From Sanguibacter suarezii NBRC 16159 (lineage in GTDB: Bacteria > Actinomycetota > Actinomycetes > Actinomycetales > Cellulomonadaceae), in assembly GCF_001552735.1 (NCBI RefSeq), contig NZ_BCRT01000016.1:124001-188000 (forward strand): a stretch of 64,000 bases of DNA. The letters run 5' to 3'. Of this stretch, positions 23,899 through 33,035 are shown one piece after another; the first letter of the stretch is position 1, and each line of letters starts with the position of its first letter. The notes under the pieces are model-generated. The model saw only the letters and a list, made by a program, of their open reading frames with translations. It was not told the origin of the DNA and searched no databases. Position numbers and translations under genes: made by a program.

Positions 23899-24516
23899 TC
23901 ACCGGACGAGGGTCCGCACTGCAACCGACAACGCACCGATCCCGAACAGCAGCACAACAGTTCCCGCCACCTTGGTGATGCTAGGAAACGCCCGGGCGAG
24001 GATGACACGGGACCGTCGGGAACCCATCACGATCACGATGAACAGGTCCCATGCCAGAACGGCCGAGAACATCCATGCCCCATACAAGGCCAGCTGGACG
24101 GACGTCGCCGATGACAGTGTCGCGGCGAGACTCATGTAGAACAGGGCGTTCTTCGGATTCAACAGTCCCGACGCCATACCCAAGCCTAGATTCTTCGCCC
24201 ACGTCGGGCGCCCGGCTGTCGCTGCACCTTCGCCTGCGAACGAGACGCGTGACCTCCAGAACATGATCCCCATGGAGACGAGGAACAGCCCACCCGCGAG
24301 CTCGATCCACGCGACGACGTTCTGGTTGTCGACCAGTGCGAGACCACTGAACGCCGACGCAATGAACACGCCATTCGCCAGCGCTATGCCCAGACAGGCT
24401 CCGCTCGCGCTCCGCCAGCCGTAGGCCGCACCGGTGCGGACGATCAGGAAGAAGTCCACTCCCGGAATGAGGAGAGCGAGGAAATGGGCGAGGGCAACGA
24501 CGACAAAGAGATCCAC
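23899..24516 (-). CDS. LysE family amino-acid exporter
   Basis: 205 residues with about six transmembrane helices. The N-terminal ALLIPGVDFFLIVRTGAAYGWR is the LysE/RhtB signature (PGPD-like, here PGVD), and the loop GLLNPKNALFYMS is the second conserved block. It would export an amino acid or derivative. It follows the AraC gene by 82 bases on the same strand, a common arrangement in which the regulator controls the exporter. GTG start. Base composition is lower in G+C than most of the window. Confidence 0.88.
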   Translation of the reverse strand: MDLFVVVALAHFLALLIPGVDFFLIVRTGAAYGWRSASGACLGIALANGVFIASAFSGLALVDNQNVVAWIELAGGLFLVSMGIMFWRSRVSFAGEGAATAGRPTWAKNLGLGMASGLLNPKNALFYMSLAATLSSATSVQLALYGAWMFSAVLAWDLFIVIVMGSRRSRVILARAFPSITKVAGTVVLLFGIGALSVAVRTLVR

Positions 24517-24598
24517 AGCTGCTCATCTCGGGCGGGGAAAGTGGGAACACTCCCCAGCCTGAGCCACCGTGACGCTGGCAGTCTTGAACAGGATTGCG

Positions 24599-25399
24599 TC
24601 AGCGGATGTACGACCCCGGGGTCGCGGCGACGTGCGACCGGAAGACACGGTGGAAGTGGCTCTGGTCCGCGAAGCCCAGCGCGTACGCAACCGATGTGAT
24701 CGACTCGCCCCCACGGAGCATCGCGCGGGCGCGGGTGACGCGTACGTCGTTGCGCCATGCGATCGGCGTCAGTCCCGTCGCGCGCTTCACTGCACGGATG
24801 AGCTGGTACTGGCTCATACCCACGGATCGCGCCAAGCTCATGAGGCGCGGGTCCGCTGCCTCATCCGCGAGCACGTCAAGGACGGGACGTAGCGCGGCCG
24901 CAAGGACCTCCTCATCGGCGGGAGGGTGCTCCTGACTAAGAGGAGCAACTAGTTCGGAGAATGCGGACCGGAGCCCCCGCTCGATCTCAGCGAGATCCGT
25001 CGGCCCCGCAAACAACATCGCGTTCACCGTGTCGAAGCGCCGATGCAGGTCCGGGCTTCGATGCACCTGTATCCCCTGCGTAGGGCCTGAGCCCGCCTCC
25101 AGAACCGTCTGACCGAACCACGCCGGGTCAAGGTGGATCATCTGATAGATCCACTCACCGTCGTCGGGGTTACAGGAGTGCACATGTCCGGCGGGGATGA
25201 AGATGACGTCTCCCGGCTCGAGTCGCACGGCCGAGCCAGACCTCCCGACAAACGTGCTCGTTCCCGCGTCGATGAGCCCGATCGAGAACCGGTCGTGGGT
25301 GTGCAACCGGTAGCAAGAGTTCTGCTGACATGAACGCCGGGACTCGATCTGAGGAAATCTCGAGTCATGCCAGAATTCCGGAGTATTGATCTTATGCAC
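24599..25399 (-). CDS. AraC family regulator with cupin sensor domain
   Basis: 266 residues. The N-terminal part (25-100) is a cupin-like sensor domain (HTHDRFSIGLIDAG, PGDVIFIPAGHVHSC). The C-terminal 95 residues carry both AraC helix-turn-helix motifs, with SLARSVGMSQYQLIRAVK and SVAYALGFADQSHFHRVFR. GTG start, no clear Shine-Dalgarno, only 18 bases after the ychF stop. It likely controls the LysE exporter that follows. The two genes have a lower G+C content than neighbours and interrupt an otherwise core-gene setting, which suggests acquisition. Confidence 0.88.
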   Translation of the reverse strand: MHKINTPEFWHDSRFPQIESRRSCQQNSCYRLHTHDRFSIGLIDAGTSTFVGRSGSAVRLEPGDVIFIPAGHVHSCNPDDGEWIYQMIHLDPAWFGQTVLEAGSGPTQGIQVHRSPDLHRRFDTVNAMLFAGPTDLAEIERGLRSAFSELVAPLSQEHPPADEEVLAAALRPVLDVLADEAADPRLMSLARSVGMSQYQLIRAVKRATGLTPIAWRNDVRVTRARAMLRGGESITSVAYALGFADQSHFHRVFRSHVAATPGSYIR

Positions 25400-25417
25400 C
25401 CGGATTGAGCTGCGCGG

Positions 25418-26503
25418 CTAGACGTTAAACCGGAACTCCACCACGTCGCCGTCCTGCATGACGTAGTCCTTGCCCTCGATGCGGGCCTTGCCCGCAGCGC
25501 GGGCGGCAGCGACCGAGCCTGCCTCGACGAGGTCATCGAAGGAGATGACCTCAGCCTTGATGAAGCCACGCTCGAAGTCCGTGTGGATCACGCCGGCGGC
25601 CTGCGGGGCCGTCCAGCCCTTGTGGATGGTCCAGGCGCGCGCTTCCTTGGGGCCTGCGGTGAGGTACGTCTGCAGGCCGAGGGTCTCGAAGCCGACGCGG
25701 GCGAGCTGGTTGAGGCCGGGCTCGTCCTGGCCGGAGTCGGCGAGCATCTCGGCCGCTTCCTCCGGCTCCAGCTCGATGAGCTCGGACTCGAACTTGGCGT
25801 CGAGGAAGATGGCCTTCGCGGGGGCGACGAGCTCGCGGAGCTCGGCCTGGAAGGCCTCGTCGGCCAGGCCGGCGTCGTCGGTGTTGAAGACGTAGATGAA
25901 CGGCTTGGCCGTCATGAGCTGCAGCGTGGCGAGCTGGGCGAGGTCCAGCTTGGCCTTGGCCGCACCGGAGAAGAGCGTGGTGCCTTCCTCGAGGAGCTTC
26001 TGGGCGTCCTGGGCGGCGGCGAGCAGGGCGGGGTCGCCCTTCTTGATCTTCACTTCCTTCTCCAGGCGCGGGATGGTCTTCTCCAGCGTCTGCAGGTCAG
26101 CGAGGATGAGCTCGGTGTTGATGGTCTCGATGTCGTCCTTGGGAGAGACCTTGCCGTCGACGTGCACCACGTCGGGGTCGGCGAAGGCACGGGTCACCTG
26201 GCAGATGGCCTCGGCCTCGCGGATGTTGGCGAGGAACTTGTTGCCCAGCCCCTCCCCCTCGCTCGCGCCGCGCACGATGCCGGCGATGTCCACGAAGGAC
26301 ACAGTCGCGGGCAGGATGCGCTCGGAGCCGAAGATCTCGGCGAGCTTGTCCAGCCGCGGGTCAGGCAAGGGCACCACGCCGACGTTGGGCTCGATCGTGG
26401 CGAACGGGTAGTTCGCCGCGAGCACCTGCGCACGGGTGAGAGCGTTGAAAAGGGTCGACTTGCCGACGTTGGGGAGTCCGGCGATACCAATAGTGAGAGC
26501 CAC
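25418..26503 (-). CDS. ychF: Redox-regulated ATPase YchF/Ola1
   Basis: 361 residues, the usual length. It is an Obg-family protein that hydrolyses ATP rather than GTP and associates with ribosomes. G1 is GLPNVGKST, G3 is DIAGIVRGASEGEGLGN, and the G4 position reads NTDD instead of NKxD, as expected for ATP preference. A coiled-coil region (about 130-165) and a C-terminal TGS domain (GKDYVMQDGDVVEFRFNV) follow. This core gene is followed directly by the AraC and LysE genes. Confidence 0.97.
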   Translation of the reverse strand: MALTIGIAGLPNVGKSTLFNALTRAQVLAANYPFATIEPNVGVVPLPDPRLDKLAEIFGSERILPATVSFVDIAGIVRGASEGEGLGNKFLANIREAEAICQVTRAFADPDVVHVDGKVSPKDDIETINTELILADLQTLEKTIPRLEKEVKIKKGDPALLAAAQDAQKLLEEGTTLFSGAAKAKLDLAQLATLQLMTAKPFIYVFNTDDAGLADEAFQAELRELVAPAKAIFLDAKFESELIELEPEEAAEMLADSGQDEPGLNQLARVGFETLGLQTYLTAGPKEARAWTIHKGWTAPQAAGVIHTDFERGFIKAEVISFDDLVEAGSVAAARAAGKARIEGKDYVMQDGDVVEFRFNV

Positions 26504-26537
26504 GGAAGGAGAGTCTACGTGGCCCGCGCCGGGTGAG

Positions 26538-27332
26538 TCAGCCTCCGGGCGTGGTCTCGGGCGCCTCGGGGGCGTCGAGCGCTCGCAGCAGCGGCCGGTA
26601 GTGGTCCACGATCGCGGTGCGGAAGCTGTCCACGTCTCCGCTCTCCGCGGCGCGCAGCATGTCTCCGTGGGCGCACACGGTCAGCTGGAGGTCCTCGGGG
26701 AGGGCGAGGCCGAGCCGCGGCAGCACCCCGGAGTAGACGTCCCAGAAGGCGGTGACGAGCTGGCCGACGAGGGAGTTGTTGATCCCGGAGAGCAGCTCGG
26801 CGTGGAAGAGGCGGTCCTGCACGGGGAAGGTCTCCCCCTTCGCCTGGAGCGCGGCCATCTCGTCGACGAGCCGGTGCAGCGTGGCGTTGGTGGTTCCCTC
26901 CAGGGAGGCCACGATCCGGTCCGCCATGGCCAGGTCGAGCGCCTGGCGCACCTCGACCACCTCGCGCAGCGCCTGCAGGTCGCCGCCGGGGCTGAGCACC
27001 CCCCGGAAGATGAGCGACTCCACGAGGGCGTCGAGGGACATGTGGCCGACGAAGGTGCCGTGCCCGTGCCGCACCTCGACGATGTCGAGGGTGGCCAGGG
27101 TCTTGATGGCCTCCCGGACGCTCGTGCGGGAGACGCCGAGAAGCTCGCAGAGCTCGATCTCGGTCGGCAGCCCGTCGCCCGGGTGCAGGCCTCTGGCGAC
27201 GATGAGGTCTCGGATCTGTGCGCTCGTGGAGGACGCGCCGGCCCGGGACGCGCTCCGGGCGGGCACGGGAGGTGCCGAGGGCCGAGGGGCCGGGGTCTTC
27301 GCGGACATCTGTGACCGTTCTGTTATGGACAC
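26538..27332 (-). CDS. FadR-subfamily GntR regulator of the sialic-acid operon
   Basis: 264 residues. A disordered tail of about 35 residues precedes the winged helix (SAQIRDLIVARGLHPGDGLPTE..., helix-turn-helix LCELLGVSRTSVREAI), then an FCD ligand domain with its metal-type histidines in DRLFHAEL and GDMLRAA. The GTG start at 27332 has GGAG seven bases upstream. It diverges from the sialic-acid operon and is separated by an inverted repeat, so it probably represses the operon in the manner of NanR until a pathway intermediate binds. The ligand is inferred from context. Confidence 0.87.
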   Translation of the reverse strand: MSITERSQMSAKTPAPRPSAPPVPARSASRAGASSTSAQIRDLIVARGLHPGDGLPTEIELCELLGVSRTSVREAIKTLATLDIVEVRHGHGTFVGHMSLDALVESLIFRGVLSPGGDLQALREVVEVRQALDLAMADRIVASLEGTTNATLHRLVDEMAALQAKGETFPVQDRLFHAELLSGINNSLVGQLVTAFWDVYSGVLPRLGLALPEDLQLTVCAHGDMLRAAESGDVDSFRTAIVDHYRPLLRALDAPEAPETTPGG

Positions 27333-27377
27333 CTTGTTGCTCCAACTCGCGAGTTCATCGTACTGTGACGGCTATAG

Positions 27378-27398
27378 ATACGACATCATACGTCGTAT
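27378..27398. promoter_or_regulatory. Probable FadR/NanR-type operator
   Basis: ATACGAC-N7-GTCGTAT, perfect seven-base arms; within it CATACG-T-CGTATG (27387-27399) forms a tighter 13-base palindrome close to the TnGTnnnACnA form used by FadR-type regulators. It lies between the divergent regulator and importer genes, next to a TATAGA (27373-27378) that may be a -10 box. Confidence 0.75.
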
Positions 27399-27427
27399 GT
27401 ACTTCAAGACTCCGGAAGAGGTCTTAC

Positions 27428-29053
27428 ATGCGTAACTCACTGACGAGCACGACCGCACCCTTCCATCGAGGTCTCGCGATCGGCGCAGCCGTCCTGGCGT
27501 CGTCCCTTCTCCTGGGCGCCTGCGGCGGATCGAGCCCGGCCAACGAACAGTCCGGCTCCACCGGTTCCGCCGAAGCGACCGACCCTGCAGACATCGACCC
27601 AGACGCGATCATCAACGCTGGCATCTCCTACCCCCTGGGGTCCGGCTTCGACCCGATGATCACGACCGGCGCAGTCACCGTCGCCGCCAACTGGCACACG
27701 ATGGAAGGGCTCACCGAGCTCGACCCGTCGACCCGCGAGGTCTACCCGGCGCTCGGCGCCGAGCTGCCCAAGCAGATCGACGACACCCACTACCAGGTGG
27801 ACCTCCGTGACGGCGCCGTGTTCCACAACGGCACCCCGGTCACTGCAGACGACGTCGTCTTCAGCTTCAACCGGGTCCTCGACCCCGCGAACGCGTCCCT
27901 CTACGCCGGCTTCATCACCTTCATCGACACCGTGACCGCGGTCGATGAGGACACCGTCGAGATTGCCCTGAAGTTCCCCTTCAGCCTGGTCGACGAGCGC
28001 CTCTCGGTGGTCAAGATCGTCCCCGAGGACGTCGTCACCACCGACTACGAGGCCTTCAACGCCCTGCCCGTAGGCACCGGCCCGTACACGATCACCTCGG
28101 CCGTGGCCGATGACAAGATCACCTTCGACCGCTTCGACGACTACACCGGCACCCGTCCGGCCCAGGCAGCCGGCATGACCTGGAGCCTGCTCTCCGACTC
28201 CGCCGCCCGCGTGACCGCGATGACCTCCGGGACCGTCGACGCGATCGAGTCCGTGCCGTACATCGACGCAGCCGCGCTGGCCAACCAGCTCGACGTCGAG
28301 TCCGTCCAGTCCTTCGGGCTGCTGTTCATGATGTTCAACACCCAGCAGGCGCCCTTCGACGACGTCCGGGTCCGCCAGGCGTTCTTCTACGCCCTGGACA
28401 TGGACAAGATCATCGAGACCGGGCTGCTCGGCAACGCCGAGGCCGCGACCGGCTTCCTGCCCTCCTCGCACCCGAACTACTCCGAGGCCTCGACGGTCTA
28501 CACCTACGACCCCACCAAGGCCAAGGCGCTGCTCGCCGACGCCGGCGTCTCCGACCTGTCGATCACCCTCACCACGACCGACACCGACTGGGTCGCGGAC
28601 ATCGCCCCGCTCGTCAAGGAAGACCTCGACGCGATCGGCGTGAACGTCACCCTGGACATCGGCCAGTCTGGCGGGCAGTACTCCAAGGTCGACGGCGGAG
28701 ACCTCGATGTCATGATCGCCCCGGGCGACCCCTCCGTCTTCGGCAACGACCCCGACCTGCTCATGCGCTGGTGGTACGGGGACAATGTGTGGTCGCAGAG
28801 CCGCTACCGCTGGAACGAGTCGGCCGAGTTCGCCAACCTGACGACCATCCTCGACGAGGCCGTCCGCACCACCGGTGACGACCAGCAGGCACTGTGGGAC
28901 GACGCCTTCGACCTCATCTCCGACGAGGTCCCGCTCTACCCGCTGCTGCACCGCCAGCTGCCGACCGCCTGGAGCTCAGACTCCCTGGCCGGCTTCTCAC
29001 CGATCCCGCTCACCGGCCTGTCGTTCCTCGACGTCGGCGTGATCAAGAAGTAG
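27428..29053 (+). CDS. Family-5 substrate-binding lipoprotein, probable sialic-acid receptor
   Basis: 541 residues with a lipobox LLLGAC (Cys32). The fold order is the normal one for SBP_bac_5: N-terminal GISYPLGSGFDPM, TMEGLTELDP, VDLRDGAVFHNGTPVTADDV, then GTGPYTI, VRQAFFYALDMDKII, and the C-terminal lobe ending in LPTAW. As the first gene of an operon that encodes sialic-acid lyase, ROK kinase and NanE, it is most likely a SatA-type receptor for N-acetylneuraminate; peptide-type importers for sialic acid are known (SatABCD). GAGG lies eight bases before the ATG. A hairpin follows the stop codon. Confidence 0.88.
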   Translation: MRNSLTSTTAPFHRGLAIGAAVLASSLLLGACGGSSPANEQSGSTGSAEATDPADIDPDAIINAGISYPLGSGFDPMITTGAVTVAANWHTMEGLTELDPSTREVYPALGAELPKQIDDTHYQVDLRDGAVFHNGTPVTADDVVFSFNRVLDPANASLYAGFITFIDTVTAVDEDTVEIALKFPFSLVDERLSVVKIVPEDVVTTDYEAFNALPVGTGPYTITSAVADDKITFDRFDDYTGTRPAQAAGMTWSLLSDSAARVTAMTSGTVDAIESVPYIDAAALANQLDVESVQSFGLLFMMFNTQQAPFDDVRVRQAFFYALDMDKIIETGLLGNAEAATGFLPSSHPNYSEASTVYTYDPTKAKALLADAGVSDLSITLTTTDTDWVADIAPLVKEDLDAIGVNVTLDIGQSGGQYSKVDGGDLDVMIAPGDPSVFGNDPDLLMRWWYGDNVWSQSRYRWNESAEFANLTTILDEAVRTTGDDQQALWDDAFDLISDEVPLYPLLHRQLPTAWSSDSLAGFSPIPLTGLSFLDVGVIKK

Positions 29054-29067
29054 CACTCCCCCTCGAC

Positions 29068-29097
29068 GGCGGACCCACCACTGGCGGTGGGTCCGCC
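29068..29097 (+). terminator. Hairpin after the receptor gene
   Basis: Perfect 12-base stem (GGCGGACCCACC) with a six-base loop, 14 bases after the receptor stop. As the permease genes must be expressed too, it is best read as a partial terminator or mRNA 3' stabiliser. It mirrors the hairpin at 11998-12034 in the other importer. Confidence 0.75.
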
Positions 29098-29158
29098 CCA
29101 GGACCCGGCGCAACGACGCAGCCGGGTCACCACACCCCCCGAAGAAGGAGGCCAGAGC

Positions 29159-30115
29159 GTGATCGCTCTGCTACGACTGACCGGACGGCGGCTGCTCGCC
29201 CTGCCGTTCATGGTCCTGGGAATCACGTTGCTGGTCTTCGTGGTCATGCAGTTCTCCAAGGTCGACCCGTCGATCACCGCCCTCGGTGAAGGCGCCTCGC
29301 TCGAGGCGCGCGACGCCTACAACCAGGCCAACGGATACAACGACCCGCTCTTCCTGCGCTACTGGAACTTCCTCGTCGGACTGTTCCAGGGCGACCTGGG
29401 CACCTACAGCGCCCGCCACCAGTCGGTCGGCGAGGCCGTGGGCAAAGCCTTCCCGCTCACCCTGCAGCTGACCTTCATCGGCCTGGTCATCGCCGTGGTC
29501 CTCGCCCTCGTCTTCGGCGTCCTGGCCGCGGTGTACCGCGACCGGTGGTTCGACCAGGTGGTGCGCATCTTCTCGATCGCCTGCGTCGCGACGCCGTCGT
29601 TCTGGCTCGCGGTCCTGCTCATCCAGGCCTTCACCCTGGGCCTCGGCTGGCTGCCCGCCAGCGGCAACCTGCCGACCTTCTCCGAGGACCCCGGCGAGTA
29701 CCTGCGCCGGATGGTCCTGCCAGCTGTCGCCCTCGCCATCCCGGTCGCCGGCTCGCTCACCCGCGTGGTGCGCACCGCGACCGTGGAAGAGCTCGACAAG
29801 GACTACGTCCGGACCGCCATCGGTGCCGGCATCCCCAAGCTCGAGGTCATCGGCCGCAACGTGCTGCGCAACGCGCTCATCACCCCGATCACCGTTCTCG
29901 GCCTGCGCGTCGGCTACCTCATCGGTGGCGCCGTCGTCATCGAGATCATCTTCGCCCTGCCCGGGATGGGCACGCTCATCCTCAACGGCGTGACCAACAA
30001 CGAGCCGAACCTCGTGCAGGGCGTGACCCTCTCCGTCGCCCTCGCCTTCGTCGTCATCAACATCGTGGTCGACATGCTCTACCTCCTCGTCAACCCCCGA
30101 ATCAGGACGGTGTGA
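29159..30115 (+). CDS. Sialic-acid/peptide-type ABC permease (DppB family)
   Basis: 318 residues with the DppB arrangement of six helices. The EAA-type cytoplasmic loop reads RTAIGAGIPKLEVIGRNVLRN and the distal helix carries FALPGMGTL. The GTG at 29159 is supported by AAGGAGG eight bases upstream and by the LRLTGRRLLALP start typical of the family. The next gene begins two bases after the stop. It should form the membrane pore with the permease domain of the next protein. Confidence 0.93.
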   Translation: MIALLRLTGRRLLALPFMVLGITLLVFVVMQFSKVDPSITALGEGASLEARDAYNQANGYNDPLFLRYWNFLVGLFQGDLGTYSARHQSVGEAVGKAFPLTLQLTFIGLVIAVVLALVFGVLAAVYRDRWFDQVVRIFSIACVATPSFWLAVLLIQAFTLGLGWLPASGNLPTFSEDPGEYLRRMVLPAVALAIPVAGSLTRVVRTATVEELDKDYVRTAIGAGIPKLEVIGRNVLRNALITPITVLGLRVGYLIGGAVVIEIIFALPGMGTLILNGVTNNEPNLVQGVTLSVALAFVVINIVVDMLYLLVNPRIRTV

Positions 30116-30117
30116 CC

Positions 30118-32172
30118 ATGCGACGCACACTCACCCAGCGGCTGAGCGTCCCCGGACAGCGCTTCGGATCCCTCTCGCTGAGCGCCCAGATCTCCTTGGT
30201 GTTCGTGCTCCTCGTCGTCCTCGCGGCGATCTTCGCCCCGCTCGTGGCCACCCAGGACCCCCTCGCCAGCGGCACCCCGGTGCAGCCGCCGAGCGGCGAG
30301 AACTGGTTCGGCACGGACCGCCAGGGCCGGGACATCTTCGCCCGCGTCGTCTACGGCGCCCGGTACTCCCTCATGATCGGCCTCGGCGCGACCGCCTGCG
30401 CCCTGCTCGCCGCGGCGATCCTGGGGTCCATCGCGGCCACCGCCGGCAAGTGGGTCGCCGAGGTCCTCATGCGCGTGCTCGACGTCGTCATGTCCTTCCC
30501 CGGCATCGCCCTCGCCGCCGTCTTCGTCGCGGTCTTCGGCCGCTCGCTGCCGGTCCTCATCTTCACGATCGCCTTCCTCTACGTCCCCCAGCTCACCCGA
30601 GTGATCCGAGCGAACGTGCTGGCTCAGTACGGCGAGGACTACGTCGCCGCCGCGACGGTCATGGGCGCCCGCACCTCGGGCATCCTCCTCAAGCACGTGG
30701 CACGCAACTGCCTCGCCCCGGTCATGGTCTTCACGACCGTGCTCGTCGCCGACGCGATCGTCTTCGAGGCGTCGCTGTCCTTCATCCAGGCCGGCGTCCC
30801 GGACCCAGAACCCTCCTGGGGCAACATCATCGCCGCTGGTCGCGACCTCGTCATGGGCGGCTACTGGTGGGCGACGCTGTTCCCCGGCCTGGCCATCATG
30901 CTCACCGTGCTGTGCCTGAACATCCTCTCCGAGGGCCTCACCGACGCCCTTGTCGCACCGTCCGCCGCTCCGGCGCCCAAGGCCGCCACCCTCGTCGCCG
31001 CCCAGTCTGCAGCCGCAGCGGACACCGACGTCGCCGACCTCACCGACACGCTCCTGCCCGACGCCGCGGTGATCGAGGACGGGGAGCCCGCCGTCGCCGC
31101 CGCGGAGCCGGCTGTGCCACTCGCCGCACGCCTGGCCGCCCTGCGCACCGCAGAGCTCAGCCGCTCCGACCGCCTCGTGGCAGACAGCGCCGTCGCGCCG
31201 CTGCTCGAGGTGGACAACCTCACCATCCGCTTCCCGCAGCGTCACGGCCAGGTCGACGTCATCGACCACGTGAGCTTCTCCGTGCGGCCCGGTGAGACCA
31301 TGGCGCTGGTCGGCGAGTCCGGCTGCGGCAAGTCGATCACCAGCCTCGCGATCATGGGCCTGCTGGACCCGTCCGCGCAGATCACCGGTGAGATCCGGTA
31401 CGCCGGGACAGACCTGCTCACGCTCAGCCCGAAGTCCCGCAACGCGCTGCGCGGCCACGAGCTCGCGATGATCTACCAGGACGCGCTCAGCTCGCTCAAC
31501 CCGTCCATGCTCATCCGCACCCAGCTCCGCCAGCTCATCAAGCGCGGCGGCACCCGGACCGCCGAGGAGCTCCTCGAGCTGGTCGGCCTCGACCCGGCGC
31601 GCACCCTCAAGAGCTACCCGCACGAGCTCTCCGGCGGTCAGCGCCAGCGCGTGCTCATCGCGATGGCTCTCACCCGCGACCCCAAGCTCGTCATCGCGGA
31701 CGAGCCGACCACCGCCCTCGACGTCACCGTCCAGGCCCAGGTGATCGACCTGCTCAACGACCTCCGCGAGAAGCTCGGCTTCGCGCTGGTCTTCGTCAGC
31801 CACGACCTGGCCCTGGTGGCCGAGGTCGCCCACCGGATCACGGTCATGTACGCCGGCCAGGTCGTCGAGGCGGCACCCACGGTCGAGCTGCTCACCAACC
31901 CGGTGCACGAGTACACCCGCGGCCTGCTCGGCTCGGTCCTCTCGATCGAGTCCGGCGTCGGGCGGCTGCACCAGGTGCCCGGGACCGTGCCCTCCCCCAG
32001 GGACTTCCCGACCGGCGACCGGTTCGCCCCGCGCTCGGCCGAGCCCGGCCGCGCCTGGGACGTCCGCCCGGTCATGCGGACCCTGCCCGGCACCGAGCAC
32101 GTCTACGCTGCTCAGCCCGACGACGCCGTGCCCGCGCACGCTCTCGTCACCATCGACGGAGGAGCCCGATGA
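30118..32172 (+). CDS. Fused permease and ATPase (DppC-DppD) of the sialic-acid importer
   Basis: 684 residues. Residues 1 to about 285 form a DppC permease with NWFGTDRQGRDIFAR and the loop AATVMGARTSGILLKHVARN. An Ala-rich linker of about 70 residues (including SAAPAPKAATLVAAQ) leads to a full ABC ATPase from about 360, with Walker A GESGCGKSI, signature LSGGQRQR, Walker B LVIADEP and the C-terminal oligopeptide/dipeptide extension. Pore and motor are thus one chain. Such fusions are known in actinobacteria but are rarer than D-F fusions. It overlaps the next ATPase gene by ATGA. Confidence 0.93.
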   Translation: MRRTLTQRLSVPGQRFGSLSLSAQISLVFVLLVVLAAIFAPLVATQDPLASGTPVQPPSGENWFGTDRQGRDIFARVVYGARYSLMIGLGATACALLAAAILGSIAATAGKWVAEVLMRVLDVVMSFPGIALAAVFVAVFGRSLPVLIFTIAFLYVPQLTRVIRANVLAQYGEDYVAAATVMGARTSGILLKHVARNCLAPVMVFTTVLVADAIVFEASLSFIQAGVPDPEPSWGNIIAAGRDLVMGGYWWATLFPGLAIMLTVLCLNILSEGLTDALVAPSAAPAPKAATLVAAQSAAAADTDVADLTDTLLPDAAVIEDGEPAVAAAEPAVPLAARLAALRTAELSRSDRLVADSAVAPLLEVDNLTIRFPQRHGQVDVIDHVSFSVRPGETMALVGESGCGKSITSLAIMGLLDPSAQITGEIRYAGTDLLTLSPKSRNALRGHELAMIYQDALSSLNPSMLIRTQLRQLIKRGGTRTAEELLELVGLDPARTLKSYPHELSGGQRQRVLIAMALTRDPKLVIADEPTTALDVTVQAQVIDLLNDLREKLGFALVFVSHDLALVAEVAHRITVMYAGQVVEAAPTVELLTNPVHEYTRGLLGSVLSIESGVGRLHQVPGTVPSPRDFPTGDRFAPRSAEPGRAWDVRPVMRTLPGTEHVYAAQPDDAVPAHALVTIDGGAR

Positions 32173-33035
32173 CCACCCAGACAACGACATCGATGACCCC
32201 GACCGCGGTCGAGGCGCCGCCGGTCATCGAGCTGCGTGACATCCACGTCTCCTTCAAGGCGCGCACCGGGACCCTGCTGCGGGCCGACGTGGTCAACGCC
32301 GTCAACGGCGTCTCCCTCGCGGTGCGCCGCGGTGAGACGCTGGGCATCGTGGGCGAGTCCGGCTGCGGGAAGTCCACCACGGCCAAGGTGCTGCTGGGCC
32401 TGCAGAAGCCCACCTCCGGGCAGGTGCTCTTCCGCGGGGAGGCGATCGCCCACCGCAACGCCGCCGCCCGCAAGCGGATCGGCCGCGTCGTCTCGGCGGT
32501 CTTCCAGGACCCGTCCACCGCGCTCAACTCCCGGATGCTCATCCGTGACGCCCTGCGCGACCCCTTGGACGTGCACGGGATCGGGACGGCGCACAGCCGC
32601 CAGGAACGGGTCCGGGCCCTCGTGGAGATGGTCGGCCTGCCGGCCTCCGCCCTCGACGTGCTGCCCACCCAGCTCTCGGGAGGTCAGCGTCAGCGCGTGG
32701 CCATCGCCCGGGCGCTGGCCCTGGAGCCGGACATGATCGTCGCGGACGAGCCCACCTCGGCCCTGGACGTGTCCGTCCGGGCGCAGATCCTCAACCTGCT
32801 GCTCGACCTCAAGAACGAGCTCGGACTGAGCCTGGTGTTCATCTCCCACGACATCCAGACCGTCCACTACATCTCCGACCGGATCGCCGTCATGCACGGC
32901 GGCCGCGTCGTCGAAGAGGGGCCCGCCGACCACATCATGGCGACCCCCGACCACCCCTATACCCGCAAGCTACTCGGCGCGGCACCTTCGCTGCTCCATC
33001 CAGAGCTCGCCACCAAGAACCGGAGTGCACAGTGA
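32169..33035 (+). CDS. ABC ATPase (DppF type) of the sialic-acid importer
   Basis: 288 residues. Walker A is GESGCGKST, the Q-loop FQDPSTALNS, the signature LSGGQRQR, Walker B MIVADEP and the switch histidine SHD. It would pair with the ATPase domain of the fused permease to power uptake. The ATG overlaps the upstream stop and its own stop overlaps the GTG of nanA, so it is coupled on both sides. Confidence 0.93.
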   Translation: MTTQTTTSMTPTAVEAPPVIELRDIHVSFKARTGTLLRADVVNAVNGVSLAVRRGETLGIVGESGCGKSTTAKVLLGLQKPTSGQVLFRGEAIAHRNAAARKRIGRVVSAVFQDPSTALNSRMLIRDALRDPLDVHGIGTAHSRQERVRALVEMVGLPASALDVLPTQLSGGQRQRVAIARALALEPDMIVADEPTSALDVSVRAQILNLLLDLKNELGLSLVFISHDIQTVHYISDRIAVMHGGRVVEEGPADHIMATPDHPYTRKLLGAAPSLLHPELATKNRSAQ

